A stretch of 64,000 bases of DNA from Tractidigestivibacter sp050946515. GTDB lineage: Bacteria > Actinomycetota > Coriobacteriia > Coriobacteriales > Atopobiaceae. Positions within the stretch are counted from its first letter, which is position 1; the number at the start of each line of letters is the position of its first letter. Position numbers and translations under genes: made by a program. This document shows, one piece after another, positions 37,159-47,000 of the stretch. The notes below the pieces were generated by a model, which saw only the letters and a program-made list of their open reading frames with translations, searched no databases and was not told where the DNA came from. The stretch spans positions 1 to 64,000 of the forward strand of contig NZ_JBMNUX010000011.1 of NCBI RefSeq assembly GCF_050946515.1. Direction: 5' to 3'.

Positions 37159-37959
37159 CTACTCGCCCTCGCGGATGGTCTCGGAGATCTCTTCTCCGTC
37201 ATCAAGGCGCACAAAGGTCACCCGACCAAACCCCGCGCCGCCAGCCGCGCCGGAGTCTATGTCCCACCGATCGGCCACGCCGCCGGTCTCGTCGCACGCG
37301 CCCACGCGCACCATCTGAGCAAAGCCGTCATCGCCATACGGGGGACGGTCCATCAGCTCGGTCATGCCCTCAAGGTATGGCGTTGGGGTGTGACCGGCAA
37401 TCACGATTGGACCTTCGCCCTTCTCATTCACAAGACCAGTCGGCACGCTCCAGAACTCCTCGCGAATCCAAACCAAGTCGTCGGGGTCTTGGCTGGCGAG
37501 AAGCTCTCCTATTGCCTTCTCGTCCCACTCCCCCTCGTGCGGAGCCTTACGTGGCCGAATTCCCGCATGCGCCATAACGTAGCGCCGACCGGAAACCTCA
37601 ACTTGTGCGCTTCGCCCCAAAGACGCCACCCACTTGATGAGGTCGAGGGCCTCGTCCTCATCGATGTCGTGAAGACCGGACAGCGTCATCATTCCGCCGT
37701 TTATCGACCAGTTTGCCGCGGCGAGCCCATCGTCGGGGCTTGAGAGGTAGCTGATCATGAGGTCTTCGTGGTTGCCCTGCAGAACCTGGACGTTGGGCAG
37801 AGAGCGCACGAGCTTCAGGACGCCCACAGGATCTGGCCCGCGGTCAATCATGTCGCCAAGACAATAGACCGCGTCGTCCTCCGTGAGCGAGACTCGGTCA
37901 AGAACCCTCTCAAGGGTCGCAAGATGCCCGTGGACATCCGAAAAAACGTATGTAGCCAT
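37159..37959 (-). CDS. PPP-family metallophosphatase
   Basis: A 266-residue calcineurin-like phosphoesterase of the bacterial PPP type (serine/threonine phosphatase or diadenosine tetraphosphatase group). Metal motifs: SDVHGH near the N-terminus, GDMIDRGPD, GNHEDL, and later HAGIRPRK and GHTPTPY. The start at 37959 was chosen from GGAGGTG upstream and the family-like MATYVFSDVHG. Neighbours are a DNA glycosylase downstream and Vsr beyond. Cytoplasmic; substrate undetermined. Confidence 0.88.
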   Translation of the reverse strand: MATYVFSDVHGHLATLERVLDRVSLTEDDAVYCLGDMIDRGPDPVGVLKLVRSLPNVQVLQGNHEDLMISYLSSPDDGLAAANWSINGGMMTLSGLHDIDEDEALDLIKWVASLGRSAQVEVSGRRYVMAHAGIRPRKAPHEGEWDEKAIGELLASQDPDDLVWIREEFWSVPTGLVNEKGEGPIVIAGHTPTPYLEGMTELMDRPPYGDDGFAQMVRVGACDETGGVADRWDIDSGAAGGAGFGRVTFVRLDDGEEISETIREGE

Positions 37960-38124
37960 CAAAGCACCTCCGACTTGGCAAAACTTACTTGTATAAAGCT
38001 TATTACTGCGATTCGCCCAAGGCAAAAAGAATGCAATTACTTTGTGATGTTGGCCAAGATTATGGCACCGTCCACAAAATTCTTGTGACCAAGGCTCGCA
38101 TTACGTTGTAAAGCCCGTCCTGCA

Positions 38125-38637
38125 TTAATGCCGAGGGTGCCTTGCTTGAATATGCTTTCTCGCAAGGCGAAGGTGCCAAACCGGCGGGGCTCCCGCCTCT
38201 ATCACGCGAGGCGCGCGGGGCTCGCCTGCGCTCGCGCGGTCAAGCTCGGCAAGCACGTCCTGCATCGTCGACTCCAGGCGCCCCTTCTTGAGGCGGCACT
38301 CCCACACAATGATGACCGTCCAGCCCTCGCTCACGAGCTGCGCGTTGTTGCGGGCGTCGCGAGAGCGGTTGCGGGCAAACTTCTTTGACCAATACTCCAC
38401 GTTCGACTTCGGCATGGAAAGGCCACAGTACGGGCAGCGATGCCAAAAGCACCCATTCACGAAGATGGCTATCTTGCGCCCGGGAAAGCACACGTCGGGA
38501 CGGCCGGGCACCTTCTTCCAATGAAGTCGGTAGCCCGTGTAGCCATGCTCGCGCAAGGCCTGGCGCATCTTGAGCTCGGGCTTGGTGTTCTCGCTCTTGT
38601 TAGCCTGCATCACGTGGCGCGTGGCCTCGCTCGTCAT
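38125..38637 (-). CDS. vsr: Very short patch repair (Vsr) endonuclease
   Basis: A 170-residue nicking endonuclease that starts repair of T:G mismatches formed by deamination of 5-methylcytosine. Family motifs: MQANKSENTKPE start, KVPGRPDVCF with the catalytic Asp, FVNGCFWHRC with zinc ligands, RNRSRDARNN, and the strand VIIVWEC. Usually it accompanies a cytosine methyltransferase (Dcm type), but no methylase gene is found in this window. The start lies 7 nt after the phospholipase gene's stop. The C-terminal 30 residues are a basic extension. Confidence 0.93.
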   Translation of the reverse strand: MTSEATRHVMQANKSENTKPELKMRQALREHGYTGYRLHWKKVPGRPDVCFPGRKIAIFVNGCFWHRCPYCGLSMPKSNVEYWSKKFARNRSRDARNNAQLVSEGWTVIIVWECRLKKGRLESTMQDVLAELDRASAGEPRAPRVIEAGAPPVWHLRLARKHIQARHPRH

Positions 38638-38644
38638 GCGCCGC

Positions 38645-39607
38645 CTACCTCTTCAGACCCGTGTCCTCGACCTGCTCGCCCTCAAAGTTGATGCGGTCGG
38701 TAAGCGCACAGCTGGCATCGAAGTCAAATCCATCGCCCATCACGGCCGAAATCGCCTTGGGCGCGCGGGCGAGCGCTCTCTCGTAAAGGTCCCAGAACGA
38801 GCTATCGCTCTGCTGATGCGAAAAGGGATTCTCCCAGGTCGCGTGCTCAAGGTTATCGAACCTCGAGCGGTCTGAGCGGCGCGCGCGATGCGACAGCGCG
38901 CAGATTCTTGAGTATGGCTTTCCGGTTGACATGCGCTCGATGCGGCCCATGAGCTCGCGATGGTGGTCGCGCGGAGAGTAGATCACCTTCATCACGCGGC
39001 GATAGCAGCGCGTTCCCACCGAGAAGATCGTGGGATCGACGGGCTTGCCATACGCCCAAAGGGTCACGTAGAAGTACATCTTGTCGACAATCGAGAGGAC
39101 CTTGCGCGAAGCCTGTAGCGTCTGCTCAAAGGGACGGTACTCCTCAATCGTCTTGCCCACCTTGGAGAAGAGCACCGCCTCGTCCAAGTCGCGCTCAACC
39201 TCGGCGTGGACAATGCCCTCATAGCTGCTGTCTAGACCGGTGACCCCCTGAGAGGTCAGGGCCTTCTGCCACCAGTACACAAACGGGTGGATTGTGGCGT
39301 CAAGCAACCAGTGGCACGAGAATCCCGCCAGATAGGCGCGGCCGATACTCTGCTCGGAGCGCGGAAGCTTGTCCGCGGCAATGCGCAGAGAAGCAAGAAG
39401 GCTTGCGGGGCGCTCCTCATGCATGAGGTTGCCAATGGGCGCCCACTTGGCCATCAAGGGATGGATCTCAAGGTAGAAGAGGGGGTCAGGGCCCTGGCAG
39501 CCCAGGGCAAAGGCGTCCCTCTCGTCGAGAGAGCCAATCGGAAGAGCGTCAGACGCAAAGACGCTGGCGTCGCGTGCAAAGAAATCATGAGTAAGAAGTG
39601 CAGGCAT
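38645..39607 (-). CDS. Zinc-dependent phospholipase C-like protein
   Basis: A 320-residue protein of the all-helical zinc-dependent phospholipase C / S1-P1 nuclease-like superfamily. Candidate zinc ligands: His in LLTHDFFARD, GPDPLFY, NLMHEE, GFSCHWLLDATIHPF, and HAEVERDLDE. There is no signal peptide, so it may act inside the cell, and its true substrate is unknown. GAGGACAC precedes the ATG at 39607. The vsr gene follows closely. Confidence 0.82.
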   Translation of the reverse strand: MPALLTHDFFARDASVFASDALPIGSLDERDAFALGCQGPDPLFYLEIHPLMAKWAPIGNLMHEERPASLLASLRIAADKLPRSEQSIGRAYLAGFSCHWLLDATIHPFVYWWQKALTSQGVTGLDSSYEGIVHAEVERDLDEAVLFSKVGKTIEEYRPFEQTLQASRKVLSIVDKMYFYVTLWAYGKPVDPTIFSVGTRCYRRVMKVIYSPRDHHRELMGRIERMSTGKPYSRICALSHRARRSDRSRFDNLEHATWENPFSHQQSDSSFWDLYERALARAPKAISAVMGDGFDFDASCALTDRINFEGEQVEDTGLKR

Positions 39608-39893
39608 GTGTCCTCTTTTTCGGCAAAACGTGACCTCGTTCAGTCAACAGTCACATTATGCCCCATACGCAAGCGAGAATCGCGCCAACGAGAATCACGC
39701 TCTGCCCTTCCAGACATTGCCCCGTTGGCACGAATCCGTCCCGCCGTCGGCGGGCCCCCAACAGAGAGCCGCGAAAAAGCATTACAAAATGCTAACAAGT
39801 AGCTCTTTCTAGGTTGAATTTCGACAGCTAGATTTTTGATTGTTTATGCAGTGAAATTCTCTAACTGTCCGCAGACGATGAGAGCGAGGCATC

Positions 39894-41123
39894 ATGGCGC
39901 AAAGGATGACGAAGGCAGAACGAAGCTGGGTCATGTACGACGTGGGCAACTCTGCGTTGGTCCTGCTTGCCACAAGCGTCATCCCCATCTACTTCAAGGC
40001 GATTGCGGACGGCGCGCAGATTATGGTTGCCTGGAGCTACGCCGAAACGGTTGCCTCTTTGATCATCGCTCTGCTCATGCCAATCCTCGGCAGCATCGCC
40101 GACATGGAGGGGATGAAGAAGAAGTTCATCACCTGGTGCGTGGCCATTGGGGCCATCGCGTGCGTTGCCATGGGGTTCCCGACCACGGCGCTGCCGTTTC
40201 TCATCATTTATGTAATCTCATCTATCGCATTGAATGCCTCTTTCGTGTTCTATGACGCCCTTCTTGTGGATGCAACAACCGACGAGCGCATGGACGAGGT
40301 CTCGAGCAACGGCTACGCATGGGGCTACGTCGGGTCATGCGTGCCGTTCATCATTTGCCTAGCAATTGTGCTCTTCCGAGACAGCATTGGCCTTTCGCTC
40401 CAGGGGGCTATGCAGATTGCGTTTACCATCACCGCAGCTTGGTGGATTATTTTCACGATTCCCCTGCTGAAGAACGTCCAGCAGAAGCACTACAAGCCGC
40501 GCGAGCCGCATGCCATCTCAAAGGCCATCGGAGGGATTGGCAAGACGCTCAAGGCAATCTGGGCCGACAAGAGCCTTCGCTACTACATCATTGCTTACTT
40601 CTTCTATATCGATGGCGTCCATACGATCATCAAGCTTTCAACGAGCTACGGAACCGACCTTGGCATCGACGGCACGCAGCTCGTGCTGGCCCTTCTCGTG
40701 ACGCAGTTCGTGGCATTCCCGTCCGCCATCGCATACGGAAAGCTTTCGAGCAAGTACGGGACAAGGCGCATGCTCTTGATTGCCATCTTTGCCTACTTCT
40801 GCATCACGCTCTTTGCCGCTTTCTTCCTGCGCTCCGCGTTCGAGTTCTGGATTCTCGCCATCGCCGTCGGGCTTTTCCAGGGAGGAATCCAGGCGCTTTC
40901 AAGGTCTGAGTTCGGCAAGCTCTGCCCCAAGGAGCATGCAAACGAGTACTTCGGCTTCTTTGACATCTTCGGCAAGTATGCCGCTATCCTGGGCACGTTC
41001 TTGGTTGGGACCTTCACCGCGCTGACCGGCAACGCGAGCCTCGGCGTCTTCTCGATTGCCGCGCTTTTCGTCGTCGGCTTCGTTATGATGCTGAAGGTCC
41101 CCGAGCGCAGGCAGACAAAATAG
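39894..41123 (+). CDS. MFS transporter, UMF1/Atg22-like family
   Basis: A 409-residue permease with about 12 helices. The opening MYDVGNSALVLL and the loop PILGSIADMEGMKKKF are typical of the UMF1 family, related to yeast vacuolar amino-acid effluxer Atg22. Later block GGIQALSRSEFGKLCP (helix 10 region) is also family-specific. Probably exports amino acids or sugars; not determinable. GAGCGAGG lies about 4-5 nt before the ATG at 39894. It stands alone; an AT-rich 286-bp region upstream, shared with the divergent phospholipase gene, holds the promoters. Confidence 0.9.
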   Translation: MAQRMTKAERSWVMYDVGNSALVLLATSVIPIYFKAIADGAQIMVAWSYAETVASLIIALLMPILGSIADMEGMKKKFITWCVAIGAIACVAMGFPTTALPFLIIYVISSIALNASFVFYDALLVDATTDERMDEVSSNGYAWGYVGSCVPFIICLAIVLFRDSIGLSLQGAMQIAFTITAAWWIIFTIPLLKNVQQKHYKPREPHAISKAIGGIGKTLKAIWADKSLRYYIIAYFFYIDGVHTIIKLSTSYGTDLGIDGTQLVLALLVTQFVAFPSAIAYGKLSSKYGTRRMLLIAIFAYFCITLFAAFFLRSAFEFWILAIAVGLFQGGIQALSRSEFGKLCPKEHANEYFGFFDIFGKYAAILGTFLVGTFTALTGNASLGVFSIAALFVVGFVMMLKVPERRQTK

Positions 41124-41154
41124 CCCTGCAAGCAAGCCCGCCCAAGCCCGCGCG

Positions 41155-41350
41155 CAACCCGCACGACGCGTGCCCCATAGTGCTCAAGAGTCCCGCACGA
41201 TAGGCAATGTGCTTATCGTGCGGGACTTGTCTTTCGCGTCGTGTGGAGGCTGCGGGCGTTATTGCAGTTGGCGGCAAACGTCGTGTGGGGGCCTTGTTTG
41301 GAGATCCCCGCACGACACGCCTCATCAATTCTTGTGCAGCCCCACACTTT
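41155..41350. repeat. GTGTGGG-motif element, truncated or rearranged relative (locus 3)
   Basis: Has CCCGCACGA and CGTGTGG motifs and ends with TCATCAATTCTTG then GCCCCACAC, matching the right end of the copy at 34285-34649. It also contains an 11-bp perfect hairpin (CCCGCACGATA / TATCGTGCGGG, 41192-41224), followed by ACTTGTCTTT, which could terminate the MFS transcript. The full 365-bp layout is not kept. Confidence 0.65.
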
Positions 41351-41356
41351 GGCCCG

Positions 41357-41643
41357 CTGCCAACTTGCGCGACTTTTGCAGCATCAGAGGTCGCGCAACT
41401 TGGCAGTCCGAACATCAGAAGTCGCGGAACCTGGCAGATCGGGCATCAGAACTCGCATAACTTGGCAGGCTCGAGCATCAGAACTCGCGGAACTTGGCAG
41501 CGCCCGTTGTGTGGGCATCAGAAGTCGCGGAACCTGGCAGATCGGGCATCAGAAGTCGCGCAAGTTGGCAAGGCTGAACATCAGAACTCGCGGAACTTGG
41601 CAGCGCCCGTTGTGTGGGCATCAGAACTCGCGCAAGATAGCAG
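41357..41643. repeat. Palindrome plus eight-unit TTGGCAG tandem array
   Basis: The palindrome 41357-41406 (CTGCCAACTTGCGCGACTT and its complement) leads into eight 25-bp units starting CATCAGA and ending in a TGGCAG-like hexamer. They begin at 41382, 41413, 41444, 41476, 41516, 41547, 41579 and 41619. Unit spacing is 31, 31, 32, 40, 31, 32, 40. Units 2-4 (41413-41515) and 5-7 (41516-41618) form a 103-bp tandem duplication. The last unit is degenerate. The array runs to within 11 nt of the pcp stop codon. Confidence 0.85.
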
Positions 41644-41654
41644 ATGGAACCTCG

Positions 41655-42299
41655 CTAGCAGATGGAGCCTCCGGCACGGCGAATGTCCTTCTCGGGATAG
41701 TCGACGATTGCCTGGATTGCAGCGGCAAGCGCGCGAACGTCGTCCTCGAGCGTCATCGAAGGCAGGCCGTCACGACCCTTGACCTGCTCGGGCAAAAACG
41801 GAACATGAACAAAGCCGCTCTTGAGACCGGGATGGCGCGTCGCCCCCAAATGGCGCACGCCATAGAGCACGTGGTTGCACACAAAGGTTCCGGCGCTGTT
41901 TGAGACCGACGCCTCTAATCCTGCCCCTCGCACTGCCTCGACCATTGCCTTTATCGGAAGGTTCGAGAAGTACGCGTCGGGGCCTCCCGAAACCACGGGC
42001 TGGTCAACTGGCTGGACTCCATCGTTGTCGGGAATGCGGTAGTCATCCACGTTGATGCCAACGCGCTCCACGGTGATTCCGCGCCGACCGCCAGCCTGTC
42101 CCACCGAAAGAACCACCCGCGGAGCCACTTCGGCAATCGAGCGCTCCACGACCTCAAGCGAGCGCTCGCATGAGGTGGGCAGCTGAACCGCAGAGATCTC
42201 GGCACCGGCTATCTGCTTGGGCAGACGTCTTACCGCCTCCCAGCTTGGATTTATCGCCTCTCCCCCAAACGGGTCAAAGCCCGTGACAAGAATCCTCAC
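41655..42299 (-). CDS. pcp: Pyroglutamyl-peptidase I
   Basis: A 214-residue cysteine peptidase (family C15) that removes N-terminal pyroglutamate. The start VRILVTGFDPFGGEAINPS is diagnostic. Catalytic residues: Glu in ITVERVGIN, Cys in GTFVCNHVLYG, and His in GFVHVPFLP. The GTG at 42299 with GGAGGGG 5 nt upstream is preferred; an ATG 18 nt further up lacks a site and overlaps the ribosome site. It is separated from the upstream gene by a terminator. Confidence 0.92.
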   Translation of the reverse strand: MRILVTGFDPFGGEAINPSWEAVRRLPKQIAGAEISAVQLPTSCERSLEVVERSIAEVAPRVVLSVGQAGGRRGITVERVGINVDDYRIPDNDGVQPVDQPVVSGGPDAYFSNLPIKAMVEAVRGAGLEASVSNSAGTFVCNHVLYGVRHLGATRHPGLKSGFVHVPFLPEQVKGRDGLPSMTLEDDVRALAAAIQAIVDYPEKDIRRAGGSIC

Positions 42300-42312
42300 A
42301 GTCCCCTCCGAA

Positions 42313-42349
42313 CGCAAAAGGCTCGCGTGCTAGAGAAACCCTAGCACGC
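42313..42349 (-). terminator. Terminator of the cysteine desulfidase-like gene
   Basis: 9-bp perfect stem GCGTGCTAG / CTAGCACGC with a 7-nt loop, followed by GAGCCTTTTGC on the minus strand. The gene's own TAG stop forms part of the stem. Confidence 0.75.
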
Positions 42350-43627
42350 GCCGCTCCCGCACATCAAATTGATGATGGTGCGGTCAGTCTCGCGCATGCC
42401 GTCGTGAGCGAGCACGCCGACGGCGTGGATGGTGTTCTCGACGCCCTTCACCACGATGCCGTCGCCGCCATAGAACTCGGAGCCATGCTGTTGCATCTGA
42501 AGCCCCAGAAGCCCCGCCTCAACCGCAGAGGCTATCTTGGCTGCGCAGCTCGCCTTAGCGCCGTCGCAAATCATGCCGGAATCCACGGCGATAGCGTTCA
42601 CCACGGTATGGGCGACCTCGCGCTCGCGGCCGCCCATCAGATAGCAGATGCCCGCCGCAGCCCCTGCCCCTGCGCTCGTGGCGCCGCAGTAGGCAGAGAG
42701 CCTGCCAATGCCCGTCTTCAGGTGAATGGTGACCAAATTCGAGACGACCAGCGCGCGAAGCAGCTCCTCGTGGGTCGACCCCAGCTGGTCTGCATAGACA
42801 ATGACCGGCACCGAAGCAGTAATCCCCTGGTTGCCGCTGCCAGAATTGATGACAACGGGAAGCTCGCAGCCTCCCATGCGCGCGTCGGAGCCAGCTGCCG
42901 CCCAGGCCTTTGCGCGGTTATGGACCTCGTCGCCGTAAGCATCAAGGAGAATCGAGCCGATGTTAGCGCCCCAATCGCCTTCCATTCCCGCCTTCGCAAT
43001 GGCAGTGTTGCAGCTAATCTGGCGCTCCAGGGTTTCAGAAACGTCCGCAAGATCGACAATTCCAGCAAACTCGACAATCTGGTCGACGCCAAGGAGCGAG
43101 CGGTCCGTCGTGGTTCCGTCGCCCTCGTCTTCGGCGGAAAACTCCTTCTTCTGCAGGACCTCGCCATCGTGCTCGAGGAAAATCACGTTGGTGTGGGAGC
43201 CGGCAATCTCGCAAGAGGCCTCGTGCCCGCCTGCCTCCACGCGAACCTGGATGTCAAAGACGAAAGGCTTCTCCGACGCGCTCACCGCGATGTCGTGCGC
43301 GTCGAGATATGCGCGCATCTGCTCAATCTCGTCTGCTGTCACCGAAGAGAGGACCTCGAGCTGTGCGTCCGCATTTCCCGCGACGACTCCTGCGGCAGCT
43401 GCGGCGGCGATTCCGCGCGCGCCACCTGTGTTGGGAACGACGACGCTCTTTACATTTTTGATAATGTTGGAGCTCGCGGCAACAGACACGCGCTCGGGAA
43501 GCGCCCCAAGCGCCTTCCTTGCCAGGGCCGCGCAATAGGCAACGGCGATGGGCTCTGTGCAGCCCATCGCGCACACAAGCTCTTCTTTCAGAATGGCAAC
43601 GTACTCGTCATAGATGCGCTTCTCCAT
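42341..43627 (-). CDS. L-cysteine desulfidase family protein (UPF0597, CyuA-like)
   Basis: A 428-residue Fe-S lyase related to the alpha subunit of L-serine dehydratase. Cysteines placed to bind a [4Fe-4S] cluster are seen in AMGCTEP, SAYCGATSAG and MICDGAKASC; the VPNTGGARG block is also typical. Family members break L-cysteine (or possibly L-serine) to pyruvate, sulfide/water and ammonia, a common reaction in gut anaerobes. GAGGAGG lies 5 nt before the ATG at 43627. A broken kinase fragment abuts its start and no transporter is adjacent. Confidence 0.85.
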   Translation of the reverse strand: MEKRIYDEYVAILKEELVCAMGCTEPIAVAYCAALARKALGALPERVSVAASSNIIKNVKSVVVPNTGGARGIAAAAAAGVVAGNADAQLEVLSSVTADEIEQMRAYLDAHDIAVSASEKPFVFDIQVRVEAGGHEASCEIAGSHTNVIFLEHDGEVLQKKEFSAEDEGDGTTTDRSLLGVDQIVEFAGIVDLADVSETLERQISCNTAIAKAGMEGDWGANIGSILLDAYGDEVHNRAKAWAAAGSDARMGGCELPVVINSGSGNQGITASVPVIVYADQLGSTHEELLRALVVSNLVTIHLKTGIGRLSAYCGATSAGAGAAAGICYLMGGREREVAHTVVNAIAVDSGMICDGAKASCAAKIASAVEAGLLGLQMQQHGSEFYGGDGIVVKGVENTIHAVGVLAHDGMRETDRTIINLMCGSGAC

Positions 43628-43636
43628 ATGTCCTCC

Positions 43637-44008
43637 TCAAGACGACGCACCTCGTGCGCTGCCTTCTCGCTTGGGCGCGGGACTCACCTGGGGGATCGGA
43701 GCCACGATGAACGGCGAGAAGGTCGAGCCATCGGCACAAATGAGCGTCCCTCCGCCATGGCTGTGAACGCAGCGACGAATGCCGTTCATGCCTAACCCGT
43801 GGTTGGTCTTGTCCCGCTACGAGGTCTTTGGCGACCCGCCCAAAAACTTGAGCTGTCGCACGAAGCAGGCGCCTTCTCGAATCGGCGCGAAGTTGCCCTC
43901 GCGACGAACCGTGAGACTGATCTCCCTTTTTGCAGTATCGCCAATCTGCGCTTCGGCCTCAATTGCAGCTCCGAGGATGTTCTCCATAAGGAAATATTGA
44001 TCGTGCCA
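43637..44008 (-). pseudogene. GHKL sensor histidine kinase remnant
   Basis: Translating the minus strand from about 44008 gives QYFLMENILGAAIEA, matching the N-box helix of AgrC/VirS-type kinases, then a strand segment, SPKTS, an in-frame TAG at 43817-43819, and then KTNHGLGMNGIRRCVHSHGG, the G-box region, and FSPFIVAPIP, the usual domain end. The frame stays the same throughout, so one nonsense codon splits it. The sensor and dimerisation parts are gone: a stop codon lies just upstream. It sits 50 nt downstream of GH3-3 in the same orientation and fills most of the 431-bp gap to the desulfidase-like gene. Confidence 0.78.
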
Positions 44009-44058
44009 TCAAGGGGCGCGAGTAAAAGAAGGCTCCCCCTCCCGCGCGGGAAGAAGGC

Positions 44059-47000
44059 CTAAGGCTTGCTGCCAGCGCCCTCGCCATCCGTCGCGTCGGC
44101 TCTGCCCTCAGCAGCGTCTGCCCTTCCAGCGCGCTTCTTGCGAACCATGCTTGCGACGATTGCCGCCGCTCCCCCGCACATCGCTACGGATGCCGCCGTC
44201 AGTCCGATGCGCCAGGGGCTCGGACTGTAGCTCACCGTGCTGCCGGGGGCGATGCCATTCATTGCGTTGGAGTTCGTCGTGGCGTAAAGGATTCCTCGCA
44301 TGGCGTTGCGCATCGCGTAGCGTGCGGTGGCAGAGGTATAGTCGACAGGCTCCTCGACCATCGTGGTCATGTACATGTTGCCGCCCGTCCTGAACACAAG
44401 GTCGCGATCCTTTGCGGGCGCGCCAAGATACAGGTCAGTGACGACCGACCCCGTAAAGCCCCACTCTTCGCGCAGAATCTTCTGTTGCGTGCCCAAGTGG
44501 CAGAAGCCCATAGTGCCGCCGATGCTGTTTTGCGCGGACATGATGCCCGTTACGGCGCGAATCGCACGCGAGGACATGGTTCCCTGCGAGTCGGAGATGT
44601 AGCTAATCGTTGCCCTTGCGGACTGAAGCGCCACCTCGAAGGCCTTGAGATAGATTTCGCGAGCAGTCTGTTCGTCCACCCACGTGGCAAGCGAGTTGCT
44701 TCGGTCGGTCTCCTGCTCGTTGAAGGCATAGTGCTTGAGATAGCAGATGCAGCCCTCTTCGACGGCGCCCGATATTGCGGCAGCAGCAATCTTTCCCGAG
44801 ACAAGCGGGTCCTCGGAGTAGTACTCGTAGAAGCGTCCGGAGAACGGGCTGCGATGAATGTTGACGGCGGGCGCATACCAGCCAGTCATCCCCAGCTGCA
44901 GCGCCTCTTCGCCGATGCACTGACCCATCTGGTTCATAAGGGAGACATTCCACGTTGCCGCCTGAACGTTGGCGGCAGCCCAGCCGGAGGCGCCCTCCGA
45001 GCTCCAGCCCATGGCTCCGTCGGCGTCGGTGGTGGCAGGCTTGCCAACAGAGCTGACCTCGATTGTCTGGTAGGCGGCACCGCAGAGGAGCTTGATGAGG
45101 CTGTCGCGCTCTCCGTCCCAGTCAATTTGGTCGAGTAGCAAATCCCAGCGCTCGTCGTCGTAGGGAACGCAGCGCAGGTCGATGAGTGAAAGGCCGTTTT
45201 GTTGGGCGGAGGCTGGCTGGTCCGCGTGGTAGACAAGGCTGCCCTCGACGTCACCGAGCTTCTCGTCAGACATCGGGTCAAAGTTGTCGAACCACGCGAA
45301 CTCCTCGAGGGCGACCTCGGGAGCCTGGCGCTCACGCCCCGAGTACTCGGTCGGATGGCTTGCCTCCCAGTCGGCACGCGTGAGCATGCTGGTCTCATCC
45401 ATGTAGGCGTTCATGGAGTCAAGCTTGTTGGTGGCGGCGACGAAGGCGCTTCCGTCAAACGTCGACCCCGTCGGATTTCCCTGATTGTCGGGCGCCGACT
45501 GGGCGTCAATCTCGGCCTTTCGCGGGTTGGAGGAATCAAAGACCACATCCGAGTCGATCGTGACCGTGTAGGACTCAATCACCTGGTGAGAGTTCTTCCT
45601 CAGGTCGATGGCATAGTCCCCGGCCTCGAGGATGTAGCAGCCGATGGTTCCGTCAGAGTTTGCATGATGGCGATCGTAGGAGGCCATGGTCTCCTTGGCG
45701 AAGCTGAGCGTAAGCTCCTGGCAGTCGCCTGGGTCGAGAAGGTCGGTCTTGGCGAACGCCGCCAGCACGCACTCAGGCTTCTCCACGCCGCTCTCGCGGT
45801 CGTAGTCAGTGTAAGGCGAACCGTAGTAGACCTGGACGACCTCCTTGCCAGCCACCTCGCCCGTATTGGTCACGCTGACGGTCAGCACGACGTCGTCGCC
45901 AGAGTCGTCAAGCGAGGAGATCTTCTGGTCGAATGTCGTATAGGAAAGGCCGTACCCAAAGGGGTAGGCAACGCGGCCCGCAACCGTAGCGGCGCCCTGC
46001 TCGTCAAGCTCGCCGTAGACGAAGGAGGCATCGACGGAGGCGGCGGTCTCATAGTAGCGATACCCCATGTAGACGCCCTCTTGGTACTCCACAAAGGAGC
46101 GGCTCATGGTGTATTGGCTGCCTTCTCCCTCAGACCAAATTCTGGTTGGGTCGGAGGCGACAACCTCAGAGTTCGTGTACTGGAAGCGGCCGAAGTTGGA
46201 GAAGGTGGGGTCTGCCGTGAAGTCCGTCGCATAGATGTCGGTCAGCCGGCCTGAGGGATTGACCTCACCGACAAGCACCTTGGCAAGCGAGGCAAAGCCA
46301 CGGGAGCCGGCTGTCCCCACCCAGACGATGGCGTCCGCCTCAAGCTCGCCGCTCATCAATGGGCCAAGCTCGACGGGGTTGGAGGTGTTCAGGACCACGA
46401 CAACAGAGCCACAGGCCCTCTTGGCAGCGGCAATGACGCCCTTCTCGTCCTCGGTCAGCGCAAGATAATGTGGGGTTCCGTCTTCATATCCCTCAAAGCG
46501 CTTGTCGATGCCCTCAGAGCCGCAGCGCTTAATGACCACAACGCCGCACGTTCCCTCGACGCCCGACACGGCATCGTAGATTGCAGGGTCATACTCGTAG
46601 ATCTTTGCGCTCTCGCCCTTGTCCATCTGGGCTTGAAAGGAGGAGACGTCAAAGTCCAGAGGGTCAGTGCCATCTGCAGCGTCGGGATAGGTTGGCTCTG
46701 CGCCCTCGGCAGCATCGAGTGCGGTGCGGTTGACGGTGAGCTTGCTGGCAATGGCATCTTCTGCGGTGACCATGGTCATGTCCGAAGAGGCGGCCGCGCC
46801 AGTGCCAAAGTACGCCGGGTTCTGGAAGGCCCAGCCAAAGGGAGTCACCTCGTCGCCCGCGGCAAGCGGAAGGACGCCGTTGTTCTTCAGAAGGACGATG
46901 CCCTCGTCGCTTACCTGCTCAGAGACCACGTCCGATGCCGCTTTCGCCTCTTCAAGCGAGGAGTACCTTGGCTTGTAATACTGGGCGTCCCAGCTCTCGG

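Noticed and set aside
40899..41415. Minus-strand frames at the end of the MFS gene and in the third repeat gap
   Set aside because: They join antisense of the MFS gene to repeat DNA and have no family features.
41382..41643. CRISPR array
   Set aside because: Units are degenerate, linkers are only 6-15 nt and are themselves repeated, and no cas gene is in the window.
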